Made by a program: the position numbers and the translations under genes
Notes under the pieces: model-generated
The model's input: the letters and a program-made list of their open reading frames with translations, nothing else
Database searches by the model: none
Told to the model about the DNA's origin: nothing
Part shown: one piece after another, positions 7,700-15,678 of the stretch
Numbering within the stretch: position 1 is the stretch's first letter
Layout of the letters: the number at the start of each line of letters is the position of its first letter
Assembly: GCF_052115445.1 (NCBI RefSeq)
Contig: NZ_JBFRGR010000010.1
Coordinates: forward strand, 62,001 to 126,000
Source: Paenibacillus_E sp052115445
Lineage (GTDB): Bacteria > Bacillota > Bacilli > Paenibacillales > NBRC-103111
Direction of reading: 5' to 3'
Length of the DNA: 64,000 nt

Positions 7700-8710
7700 T
7701 CACATCTTTTTAGCAAAATAACGTTCCATAACAGCTGGATGTTTCCCAGTGAAAGGCTTCGTCACGATGTCATATTCGATTCGACCCACCGATTTTCCTA
7801 AATATTGATCGACATCGCGTCGGCGGTTATCATTCGCTTTCACTTGGGTACCGAAAGCATAATGGTAATGGAAGGCTGAAATAGGCTCAGCCCTATTGGG
7901 GATTTCCCACATGTAACGTCCGAACAGATGCACTTTGCAGTGATTCTTGGCATCGTCGTATCGTATACCCATATGATTGCGCCACATAAGCCATTTATTG
8001 ACAGACCAGTGTTCGTCGTTCGGTGCACTTATTCGTATGGTTTGGGGATTCATCCAGAATTGCACCCACGGAAATGAGATAGCATCTGCTTCTTTCTGGG
8101 CCATAAGCCGAGGCAAGGCATCACGGAAGCTATCATCCATGATTTCATCTGCATCGATCGCCATAATCCAATCTCCAATTGCTTGGTCAACCATGAAATT
8201 CCTTACGACGGACTCGTTCCAGTCATCGGAGTAGGGTAAGCCCGTCTGCTTAATATGGAATAGCCGAATATTCGCACGGTTTTTCCACTGATTGATGATA
8301 TTTATACTGTCGTCGGTGCTTCCTCCATCCACAAAAAGAATTTCATCTGCATAGGAAGCGACACTTTCTAGAAACAGCGGGAGGAACTTTTCCTCATTCA
8401 AAATCGGCACGATAACCGAAAGCTTGGGTTTCGGTTCTAATAGCGGAGCGTGTGGAACATTCAGCGGTTCATAAACGACAGGAACATTTAATAAAGGAGG
8501 AGGCTGCTTGGCCTGGGGAGTCGATCGTAATGATCGGCTTCTTCGCAGGCGTTTTTTAACTTTTCGCAGTAGACGCTTGCGGAGTTTGACAGTTCGCAAC
8601 GGACGCTTGCGTAATTTGATTCCATTTTTCCTGCGGCTTCTCTTAAGCAGCTTTTGTTTCCGGTTTGGTTTGGCCGTCTTTCTAACTGCCTGCCGGAGAA
8701 CTTTTTTCAT
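7700..8710 (-). CDS. Family 2 glycosyltransferase with polybasic N-terminus
   Basis: This 336-residue protein starts with about 65 residues of which roughly half are Arg or Lys, then a Pro-rich link (PPPLL), then a GT2 domain: SVIVPILNEEKFLPLFLESV, FVDGGSTDDS and the metal-binding MAIDADEIMDD. The fold resembles the WaaE/KdtX-like branch of GT2, which adds single sugars. ATG at 8710 has AAGGAGG six bases upstream; earlier in-frame codons have no site. It converges with the GT2-GT4 gene and probably belongs to the same surface-glycan locus as the heptose operon. The basic tail could bind anionic lipid or wall polymer, or mark the enzyme for the spore surface; this is a guess. Confidence 0.88.
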   Translation of the reverse strand: MKKVLRQAVRKTAKPNRKQKLLKRSRRKNGIKLRKRPLRTVKLRKRLLRKVKKRLRRSRSLRSTPQAKQPPPLLNVPVVYEPLNVPHAPLLEPKPKLSVIVPILNEEKFLPLFLESVASYADEILFVDGGSTDDSINIINQWKNRANIRLFHIKQTGLPYSDDWNESVVRNFMVDQAIGDWIMAIDADEIMDDSFRDALPRLMAQKEADAISFPWVQFWMNPQTIRISAPNDEHWSVNKWLMWRNHMGIRYDDAKNHCKVHLFGRYMWEIPNRAEPISAFHYHYAFGTQVKANDNRRRDVDQYLGKSVGRIEYDIVTKPFTGKHPAVMERYFAKKM

Positions 8711-8854
8711 AGAGGACCTCCTTCGCTGTAAGGTGAGCGATCTGTAATCCAACTTAGTATATTCAGGCGTTTCTACCTACGAATGGACGAATAACTACGT
8801 ATGAGTTTTTGTCTGCCCAATCGCGGCGAAAGAAAGCAGCAGTGGATAGATAGC

Positions 8855-8892
8855 AAAGGAGCTAAGCACAAATCTGCTTAGCTCCTTTTATT
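8855..8892. terminator. Terminator-like hairpin after the arsR-type gene
   Basis: AAAGGAGCTAAGCA / TGCTTAGCTCCTTTT with loop CAAATC. The T run is better on the plus strand, but no plus-strand gene ends here; the likely client is the minus-strand regulator ending at 8942. Confidence 0.7.
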
Positions 8893-8941
8893 CGACTATT
8901 TACTTTGTCCAATCTACATATAAAATTTCCATCTCATCTAA

Positions 8942-9238
8942 TTATGGTTCGGGGATAGGGTCCTTGGCGTTTTCGTAAGCATGTAGGATCGAATTGAGCA
9001 GACCAGGGAATTTTTCTTCTAAATCACCCTTGCGTAATGACAAGAAGCGCTGGGTTCCTTGCACGCGGACGTGAACAACACCAGCTTCACGCATTGTGCG
9101 CACATGATGAGACATTGTTGATTTCACGACACTAACATCAATGCCGCCACATGTACACTCTCCTTGTTTGTGGAGATCGGAGACGATAGATAATCGGACG
9201 GGATCGCTTAACGCATAGAGGACGGATGAGAGATGCAT
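8942..9238 (-). CDS. ArsR-family transcriptional regulator
   Basis: This is a winged-helix regulator of 98 residues from the ATG, with LSSVLYALSDPVRLSIVSDL at the start, a recognition-helix region VVKSTMSHHVRTMREAGVV and a wing. The annotated ATG has no ribosome site. In the same frame a CTG at 9271, with AGGAGGA seven bases upstream, would add LKVLFHPDIAD, which restores the N-terminus usual for this subfamily, so the true start may be a non-AUG codon. The gene diverges from the Old Yellow Enzyme gene at 9426. A dyad at 9333-9348 between them is a likely operator. ECTCGG resembles a metal- or thiol-responsive Cys motif, but the remaining ligands are not evident. Confidence 0.88.
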   Translation of the reverse strand: MHLSSVLYALSDPVRLSIVSDLHKQGECTCGGIDVSVVKSTMSHHVRTMREAGVVHVRVQGTQRFLSLRKGDLEEKFPGLLNSILHAYENAKDPIPEP

Positions 9239-9332
9239 ATCCGCTATGTCTGGGTGAAATAGTACTTTCAGGATGCTTCCTCCTCGTTAACGCTTAGTGA
9301 TTGCATTTTACCACATTGCGTGCTATATTTCT

Positions 9333-9348
9333 ATTGTTCGATAACAAT
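9333..9348. promoter_or_regulatory. Candidate ArsR operator
   Basis: The perfect dyad ATTGTT-CGAT-AACAAT lies in the divergent region between the ArsR-type gene and the oxidoreductase gene. Short dyads of this type are usual ArsR targets. The likely role is repression of both genes. Confidence 0.6.
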
Positions 9349-9425
9349 CGAATTAAAGAAATGATAAGTGCGGGGAATGCATAGTATAAACAAGCCCTAC
9401 CCCCAAATGAAACGGAGGAACGACC

Positions 9426-10559
9426 ATGCCTACTACCAATACCAATCAAACGACGCAATCCCATTCTGTGGAGGCGTTGTTTCAACCTTTTACACTAGGC
9501 AATCTTAAACTTGCGAATCGAGTCGTGATGGCTCCGATGACACGAGCCTTCTCGCCAGGAGGTGTTCCTGGGCAGGACGTGGTGGATTATTACCGCCGCC
9601 GCGCGGAGAATGGCGTTGGTCTTATTATTACCGAAGGAACCCTGATCAATCATCCAGCGGCAACCGACAATCCCAATATCCCTAACTTCCATGGAGAAGA
9701 GGCGCACGCAGGTTGGAAACGTGTTGTCACTGCTGTGCATGAAGCAGGAGGACGTATCGTGCCTCAGCTCTGGCATGTCGGAATGACTCGCGCGAATGGG
9801 TCACTTCCGCACCCGGAAGCGCCATCGATTGGACCGTCAGGCCGCACGTTAACGGGCGAACAAGTGAATGAACCGATGACGCAGGCGGACATCGATCAAG
9901 TCGTGCAAGCCTTCGCGCAAGCGGCAGCGGATGCGAAACGGATCGGCTTCGACGGCATCGAGCTTCATGGCGCCCACGGTTACTTGATTGATCAATTCCT
10001 ATGGGAGAAAACGAATCAACGCACGGATAAGTACGGTGGTAGTATGATGGCTCGCACGCGATTTGCCGTTGAAATCATTGAAGCTTGCCGCCGCGCAGTA
10101 GGGCCAGATTTCCCGATTATTATTAGGTTGTCACAGTGGAAATCGGCTGAATATACAGCTAAACTCGCTGCTACACCTGAATTGCTCGGTCAATTGCTTG
10201 CACCACTCGTTGAGGCAGGCGTGGATATATTCCATTGCTCGACCCGCAGATTCTGGGAGCCCGAGTTCGAAGGATCTAACCTCAATTTTGCAGGTTGGGT
10301 GAAGCAGTTAACGGGCAAACCTACGATTACAGTCGGATCCGTTGGTTTAGATGATGAATTCTTGGGCTCCTTCAGTGGGAAAAGCTCAGGCACAGCTGAC
10401 ATCAATGAGCTGCTTGTTCGCCTAGAGCAGAATGAGTTCGATCTCGTTGCGATTGGGCGCGCGCTGTTGGTTGACCCTGCTTGGGCTGACAAAGTGCGAG
10501 GCGGTCGACTCGACGAATTGCTGCCATTCACCGCTGATGCTCTAAAACGTTTATATTAA
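9426..10559 (+). CDS. Old Yellow Enzyme family NADH:flavin oxidoreductase
   Basis: This 377-residue FMN-dependent TIM-barrel protein has VVMAPMTRAFSPGG near the N-terminus, PQLWHVGM, the substrate-binding GIELHGAHGYLIDQFL, RTDKYGGS, and a C-terminal phosphate-binding region (VAIGRALLVDPAW). Members reduce activated C=C bonds of unsaturated carbonyls, nitro compounds and nitrate esters using NAD(P)H. It begins at an ATG with GGAGGAACGACC upstream. It diverges from an ArsR-type regulator and is probably induced by the electrophile or metal that regulator senses. A strong terminator follows. The natural substrate cannot be inferred. Confidence 0.92.
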   Translation: MPTTNTNQTTQSHSVEALFQPFTLGNLKLANRVVMAPMTRAFSPGGVPGQDVVDYYRRRAENGVGLIITEGTLINHPAATDNPNIPNFHGEEAHAGWKRVVTAVHEAGGRIVPQLWHVGMTRANGSLPHPEAPSIGPSGRTLTGEQVNEPMTQADIDQVVQAFAQAAADAKRIGFDGIELHGAHGYLIDQFLWEKTNQRTDKYGGSMMARTRFAVEIIEACRRAVGPDFPIIIRLSQWKSAEYTAKLAATPELLGQLLAPLVEAGVDIFHCSTRRFWEPEFEGSNLNFAGWVKQLTGKPTITVGSVGLDDEFLGSFSGKSSGTADINELLVRLEQNEFDLVAIGRALLVDPAWADKVRGGRLDELLPFTADALKRLY

Positions 10560-10600
10560 ACCGTCAGACATGTGAAACTAGCTATCTGGCTACAACGAAG

Positions 10601-10637
10601 CAAGGCAACCGGATGAACCGGCTGCCTTGTTTTTCTT
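10601..10637 (+). terminator. Terminator of the Old Yellow Enzyme gene
   Basis: AAGGCAACCGG / CCGGCTGCCTTG with loop ATGAA, followed by TTTTTCTTTTTT. Confidence 0.88.
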
Positions 10638-10659
10638 TTTTCCGCTATCAGACAGATGC

Positions 10660-11250
10660 TCAGTAATTCGTACGCGTAAATGTTGCATCACTTTTCACGG
10701 TTGCTGTGCTAGAAGCGTTAATCACTTCGGCTCTCAGTACGTAATTGTAATGACGGATGTAGTACGTAGGCGCGCTATAGGATTGGAACGAGACCTTGCT
10801 GCTGTCGGCCCAACAGGTCACAAGGTTGAAGGTGGCATCCTGGTTAAAAGCCGTCGTTCCATCAAATTGTGCAAGGACGATCCCATTACTCGCATTTTTC
10901 CGGATAAAATAGCCTGGGAAATTGATGGATTCGAGTGAAACACTAGATGCGTTAGCCAAACCAGGCACCACGCGGAACTGTGAATCCAGAGCAGATGAAA
11001 CGTTAGGATCTATGCGAAGCGTGTAGTTAGAGTGACGTATGAAGTACGTAGGGAAATTGTACGACGCAAATTTACTGTAGCCAGTGGCATCGGCCGTGGA
11101 AGGCCCGAAGAGACGAACCTCGTATAACGTCGGCGTGTACCAGTTGCTCGGGTTGTTGAACAGCACAGCATTCACGAGGTTGATCCGCACATAGCGCGCT
11201 GTGAAATGCACCGTATCCGTTGTAAAACTATAGGCGTGGGTTGGCTGACT
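10660..11250 (-). pseudogene. 5'-truncated carbohydrate-binding (AbfB/CBM42) protein remnant
   Basis: The minus-strand frame encodes only the end of a secreted enzyme. First comes a discoidin-like tail (FTARYVRINL, WYTPTLYEVRLFG), then an AbfB/CBM42 beta-trefoil of about 140 residues with the repeated signature YFIRHSNYTLRID, YFIRKNAS, YYIRHYNYVLRAE. CBM42 domains bind arabinofuranose side chains and normally sit on a GH catalytic module. Here the catalytic module, signal peptide and ribosome site are missing. The open frame simply runs back into repeat element A1 at 11269, and the nominal ATG at 11286 lies inside that repeat. I read this as a deletion joint. Expression is unlikely. Confidence 0.8.
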
Positions 11251-11268
11251 CTTCCTCCTCCCACTGAA

Positions 11269-11454
11269 TAACTGGAAAACCTCCATCTAAATTGGTGATT
11301 TTCGAGGTGTTTGATGAACTAACTGGAAAACATGCAGCTAAATTTGGCCTTTCTCGCCATTTTCACTGAATGGGGTTGAATTAGCTGTACCTTTTCCATC
11401 TAAATCCAATTTATGAGGAAAATTGCTTAAAATAACTGGAGAATTTCCATCTAA
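11269..11454. repeat. Family A quartet element, copy A1 (186 bp)
   Basis: There are four 22-bp dyad motifs: 11269 and 11320 in one orientation (TAACTGG then A-rich), 11382 and 11433 inverted (T-rich then CCATCTAA). Starts are 51, 62 and 51 bp apart; measured on the TGG/TAG anchors the spacing is 51-58-51, identical in all five family A copies. The element separates the CBM42 remnant from a purine-rich tract and the secreted protein gene. Confidence 0.88.
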
Positions 11455-11457
11455 CTT

Positions 11458-11645
11458 AAGGCGGGGGGAGGTGGAGATGAGAGTAGATGGAGGTAGGTGG
11501 GGTAAGTGGAGATGAGAATAGAAGATGAGTAGGTGGATGAGTGTTGATGAGATTCGAGGGAGGCAAGGGGGGAGTGTGGATGAGATTAGGGGAGGCAAGT
11601 GGAGCGCGATATTAGGTGGCACAAGTGGAGATTAGATTAGCGGGT
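11458..11645. repeat. Purine-rich low-complexity tract beside A1
   Basis: About 190 bp in which the plus strand is almost entirely G and A with some T and very few C. It contains degenerate direct repeats such as GTGGAGATGAGA, GTGGATGAG and GGGAGGCAAG. No conserved reading frame or promoter is evident. Comparable tracts lie beside elements A2, B1 and C. Confidence 0.75.
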
Positions 11646-11850
11646 GGGCAGGTAGAATCCATACCCTTTTGGAAATCCATCTAGTTCTTTGGCTTTTTGC
11701 ACAAATTTTCATGTCTTTACAATAAAATAGCAAATTTCGCAATTATCCTATGGTAAAATAAGGTGGTTGTTAGATAGCTTGTCTGTCCGATAAGCAAGCG
11801 CTTATGTAGAAAAGATTTTGACTCAGCCAATAAGCTAAGGAGGAATTGTA

Positions 11851-14800
11851 ATGAGTAAGCTCAAAGGATGGAAGTCGAGGTTATGGAAGACAACGTTGGC
11901 GTTGACAGTAGCAATACCGTTCCAAGTGCTGGCGACAAGCAGCTGGCAGGCCGTGATGGCGGAGGGACCGACAGATCCAGCGCCGTTCATTGAAGCCAAA
12001 GTCGTCAACGGGAATGCAGGGAAGAAAGTGCTTTTTGACAATACACATGAGCAGACAGCTGGAGCAGCGGATTGGGTCATTGATGGGGCTTTTTCGGATT
12101 TCGGCAATGCGTTAGCGAACAATGGTTATTATGTAAAAGAACTGCGCAAAACGACGCCAATTACGTTGGCCGATTTGAGCGGTTATGATGTGTTCGTGGT
12201 AGCAGAGTCCAATGTTCCGTACAAAACAAGTGAGCAAAACGCCCTAGCCCAATATGTGGCGGCAGGCGGCAGTATATTTTTCATCGGCGATCATTACAAC
12301 GCCGACCGTAACAAAAACCGCTGGGATGGCTCCGAGGTATTCAACGGCTATCGCCGTGGAGCCTGGACGAATCCAGCAGCAGGCATGAGCGCGGAAGAGT
12401 CAGCGTCTTCGGCGATGCAAGATGTAGCTAGCTCAGACTGGCTAGCGACACAGTTCGGTCTGCGTTTCCGCTATAACGCCCTCGGCGATATTAATGCGAA
12501 TAACATCGTAGCGCCTGCGCAAGCTTTTGGGATAACGACAGGTGTCTCCAGTGTGGCGATGCACGCAGGATCTACGCTAGCCATTATTGATCCGACGAAG
12601 GCGAAGGGCATTGTGTACTTGCCACAAACGAATGAGGCTTGGGCGAATGCGGTTGATCAAGGTGTGTACAATGGCGGCGGAGTAGCAGAAGGGCCTTACG
12701 TGGCTGTTGCCAAAGCAGGCGCAGGTAAGGCAGCTTTCATCGGGGATTCCTCACCGGTCGAGGATGCAACGCCGAAATATGTGCGCGAGGATACAGGCGC
12801 GAAGAAGACGACGTATGATGGGTTTAAAGAAGTGGACGACGGCAAGCTGCTCGTCAATATGGTGAACTGGCTTTCGACCAAAGAAAGCTATACCAGCTTC
12901 GCTGAAGTAAGCGGCTTGCAGCTGGATCAGCCGACGGCTTTGCTGCCTTTTGAAGCTCCGGCGGCATCGACGGAACCACAGCCAGAGCCTTGGGCAGCAC
13001 CAAATGCTGGCTACAAATGGTACGACCGCAGCACGTTCAAGGCCGGCTCGTATGGCGGACCTGCAGCTACGGCGAATACGACGTACAGCTTCGTGAAACA
13101 AGCGGTCTTGCCGAACGCGGCAGACTTCCCGATCAGAGTCGTTGTGGATAACTTACCGCCATCGACAACCGTCTCGGGCTTCAGTCTTGGTATTTACCTG
13201 GTTACCGGTGGGTCACAAATCGCCAAGGTACAAAATGCAGATGGCACGTGGCCAACAGCTTATGCGTATAGCTCCGCTTTTAGCGTAACGGCAGATATCA
13301 ACGGACACGCCACGAAGGACCTGAATGTACGCGTTGTTCCAGGAACGACAGCGCCAGCGAATCTCAGATTGCGCCTGAATGGCACGAATCTGAAAACCGA
13401 AGCCGTCACGCTTGGTAACGTGCCTGCAGAAAACTTGCCGGAAGAGGAAAATCCGATTCCTGCCAAGATTGCCATTTCCGAAGCACGTGCGAAAGCAGCA
13501 GGTACGTTGGTGACAGTTGAAGGTGTCGTTACGACAGAGCCGGGTGCTTTTGGCGGGCAAGCCTTCTACTTGCAAGACGCAACAGGCGGCGTGTATGTAT
13601 TCCAAAGCTTGAGCGGCTTCCACCGAGGGGATACGGTAAAAGTAACAGCTTCAACAGCGCTATTCAACACGGAGTTTGAGCTTGCTGATCCTGTAGAGAT
13701 TGTCAAAACAGGCGTCGCTGCACTCCCAGCATCCACCCCAGTATCCGCTGTGACAGCGGACAACCAAGGGCAATTGCTCACACTGAATGACGTGACAATC
13801 AGCAATATCATCACGGCAACGCCGACGGGTTCTTTTGAATTCGACGCTGTCAAAGACGGCGTAAGCAACCACATTCGTGTCGATACACGAACAGGTTTAT
13901 CTTTAAGCACCTTCCCTTACTCAGCGGGGCAAAAGGTGACGATTCAAGGTGTTGGCGCGATTTTCAAAGGTGTATTCCAATTGAAGCCACGGGGCTTGAG
14001 CGATTTCAGCGTAGCTGCTGATACCGCAGCACCATTAACGACAGCAACCTTATCAGGTGCACCGAATGCAGCGGGTTGGCTCAAGGATGACGTTACCGTC
14101 ACATTAACTGCTGTAGATGATCAAGCGGGTGCAGTGACTACGCAATATGGCATCAATGGCGGAACTTCTACGGCATACACAGCGCCAATCTCGATTAGTT
14201 CTGAGGGCTCAACAACATTGAGCTATTCCTCTACGGATGCTGCGGGCAATGTTGAAGCGGCAAAGTCCTTGCAAGTGAAGCTGGATAAAACAGCGCCAAT
14301 AGCGACCCTTACGGAGTCGGGGCATGCCGTCAAGGATGTGACTTATGGAACTTCGGTGACATTTAATTTGGTCGCCAACGATGCCATTTCGGGAGTTGTA
14401 ACGCAATCCCTGACCTTGGATGGTCAAGCAATTACAAGTGGTCAAACGATTGCCGCAGGCAGTTTAGCCGTAGGTGCACACACGGTGGCATATCTTGTAA
14501 CGGATGCTGCAGGGAACACGACAACTGCTTCGCAGACATTTAACGTGGTTAAACCATTATCGAACGGCGCTCCTGGCCAGCCTGTTTTATCTTCCAACAA
14601 CGGCTATACTGGTTTAAAAGATGGCAACTACACGATCACGATGAACATGTGGTGGGGGAATAATGGTTCCATTTTCAAACTATACGAGAACGGTGTTCTT
14701 ATCTCTACAAAAACACTTTCCGATGCCTCCCCAGCGGCTCAAGTCGCCAAAGTGGATGTATCCGGTAAACCAAACGGTACGTACACGTATACAAGTGAAC

Positions 14801-15141
14801 TTATTAATTTATTCGGTACGACAACTAGTCAGCCTATCGTTGTAACGATCACAGAGGCGTCCCCAGGTAAACCAGTCCTATCACAGAATAATTGGGATGG
14901 CGATGGCAACTACAATGTGACCATGAACATGTGGTGGGGCACCAACGCAACAGGGTATCGCCTCTACGAAAATGACGTGCTCATTGATGAGAAAAGTTTG
15001 CAAGCCGCTTCGCCAAGTGCACAAAGCGCTGTTACAGCCATCGCTGGTCGCGCAAAAGGTGTTTATAAGTATCGTGTCGAGATGTTCAATGCAGCTGGCG
15101 TGACAACGAGCGACGTGGTGAATGTCACGGTTACGAAGTAA
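11851..15141 (+). CDS. Large secreted multidomain protein (GATase-like, OB-fold, Ig-like and glycan-binding modules)
   Basis: A 1096-residue exported protein with ATG after GGAGGAATTGTA. Residues 1-37 are a signal peptide ending near AVMA. Residues about 45-350 resemble DUF4350/class I amidotransferase-like domains (VLFDNTHEQTAG, IFFIGDHYNADRN, AAFIGDSSPVED), often found on secreted nucleases or glycan enzymes. Residues about 540-720 form a YhcR-type OB-fold (VTVEGVVTTEPGAFGG, FYLQDATGGVYVF). Two Ig-like repeats follow (TDAAGNVE, TDAAGNTT). At the C-terminus are two copies of a roughly 90-residue module with NYTITMNMWWGNN and NYNVTMNMWWGTN, seen at the ends of Paenibacillus chitinases and cellulases. 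No standard hydrolase catalytic module is obvious. A terminator follows at 15164. Confidence 0.85.
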   Translation: MSKLKGWKSRLWKTTLALTVAIPFQVLATSSWQAVMAEGPTDPAPFIEAKVVNGNAGKKVLFDNTHEQTAGAADWVIDGAFSDFGNALANNGYYVKELRKTTPITLADLSGYDVFVVAESNVPYKTSEQNALAQYVAAGGSIFFIGDHYNADRNKNRWDGSEVFNGYRRGAWTNPAAGMSAEESASSAMQDVASSDWLATQFGLRFRYNALGDINANNIVAPAQAFGITTGVSSVAMHAGSTLAIIDPTKAKGIVYLPQTNEAWANAVDQGVYNGGGVAEGPYVAVAKAGAGKAAFIGDSSPVEDATPKYVREDTGAKKTTYDGFKEVDDGKLLVNMVNWLSTKESYTSFAEVSGLQLDQPTALLPFEAPAASTEPQPEPWAAPNAGYKWYDRSTFKAGSYGGPAATANTTYSFVKQAVLPNAADFPIRVVVDNLPPSTTVSGFSLGIYLVTGGSQIAKVQNADGTWPTAYAYSSAFSVTADINGHATKDLNVRVVPGTTAPANLRLRLNGTNLKTEAVTLGNVPAENLPEEENPIPAKIAISEARAKAAGTLVTVEGVVTTEPGAFGGQAFYLQDATGGVYVFQSLSGFHRGDTVKVTASTALFNTEFELADPVEIVKTGVAALPASTPVSAVTADNQGQLLTLNDVTISNIITATPTGSFEFDAVKDGVSNHIRVDTRTGLSLSTFPYSAGQKVTIQGVGAIFKGVFQLKPRGLSDFSVAADTAAPLTTATLSGAPNAAGWLKDDVTVTLTAVDDQAGAVTTQYGINGGTSTAYTAPISISSEGSTTLSYSSTDAAGNVEAAKSLQVKLDKTAPIATLTESGHAVKDVTYGTSVTFNLVANDAISGVVTQSLTLDGQAITSGQTIAAGSLAVGAHTVAYLVTDAAGNTTTASQTFNVVKPLSNGAPGQPVLSSNNGYTGLKDGNYTITMNMWWGNNGSIFKLYENGVLISTKTLSDASPAAQVAKVDVSGKPNGTYTYTSELINLFGTTTSQPIVVTITEASPGKPVLSQNNWDGDGNYNVTMNMWWGTNATGYRLYENDVLIDEKSLQAASPSAQSAVTAIAGRAKGVYKYRVEMFNAAGVTTSDVVNVTVTK

Positions 15142-15163
15142 CCGGAGGACAGAGCTTGAAGGA

Positions 15164-15199
15164 AAGCCCTTCTGGTCTTAGACCAGAGGGGCTGTTTTC
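15164..15199 (+). terminator. Terminator of the large secreted protein gene
   Basis: AGCCCTTCTGGTC / GACCAGAGGGGCT with a TTA loop, followed by GTTTTCTGTTT. Confidence 0.88.
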
Positions 15200-15216
15200 T
15201 GTTTCGGCTGAAGGCC

Positions 15217-15324
15217 TCCAGCTCCCGTCTCCAGCTCCCGTCTCCAGCTCCCGTCTCCAGCTCCCGTCTCCAGCTCCCGTCTCCAGCTCCCGTCTCCAGC
15301 TCCCGTCTCCAGCTCCCATCCCCA
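15217..15324. repeat. 13-bp minisatellite, about eight units, with pyrimidine-rich continuation
   Basis: The unit GCTCCCGTCTCCA repeats every 13 bp at 15221, 15234, 15247, 15260, 15273, 15286, 15299 and 15312. The last unit is altered (CCATCC), and C/T-rich sequence continues to element B1 at 15384. Copy number probably varies by slippage. A period of 13 argues against translation. Confidence 0.92.
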
Positions 15325-15383
15325 GATCCACGCCCCAGCCCACTGCTATCCCCTTACTCTCCCGCCAGCCCACCGCCAAGAAA

Positions 15384-15561
15384 GGGAACGAGAGGACGCT
15401 ATTTCGCGGAATTAGCTGTGTTTGGCAATATTGGGGAACGAGGGTGCGCTATTTCCGAGAAAAGGGAGGGATTTGCGCCAAAATGGCACAAATAGCGTCC
15501 CTACGTTCCCTCCCATTGCCAAAAGCACCGTTTTAGTCGACAATAGCGTACCTAGGTTCCC
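15384..15561. repeat. Family B quartet element, copy B1 (178 bp)
   Basis: The forward motif GGGAACGAG-N4-CGCTATTT is at 15384 and 15434. Inverted copies (AATAGCGT-N5-GTTCCC) are at 15491-15510 and 15542-15561. Spacings are 50 bp forward, 44 bp across the centre and 51 bp inverted. The spacers also match partly in inverted form (TTTGGCAATATTGG against CCATTGCCAAAA). Confidence 0.88.
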
Positions 15562-15678
15562 TTTCACATTCCATCGGGGCTCTTAAGCAGCAGGGCTTCC
15601 CTTCAGAATGAACCAACTAGACAAAATCATATCCCAATGGTAGGTTAAATGGATAATTAGGAAAGAATGTGATCGCTT

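Noticed and set aside
11790..11815. CcpA cre site before the large secreted protein (AAGCAAGCGCTTAT)
   Set aside because: It contains AAGCGCTT, but the flanks fit the cre consensus poorly and no promoter could be placed with confidence.
15131..15536. Proteins encoded across the 13-bp minisatellite
   Set aside because: The period is not a multiple of three and the products are simple Pro/Ser or Gly/Glu repeats lacking a ribosome site.
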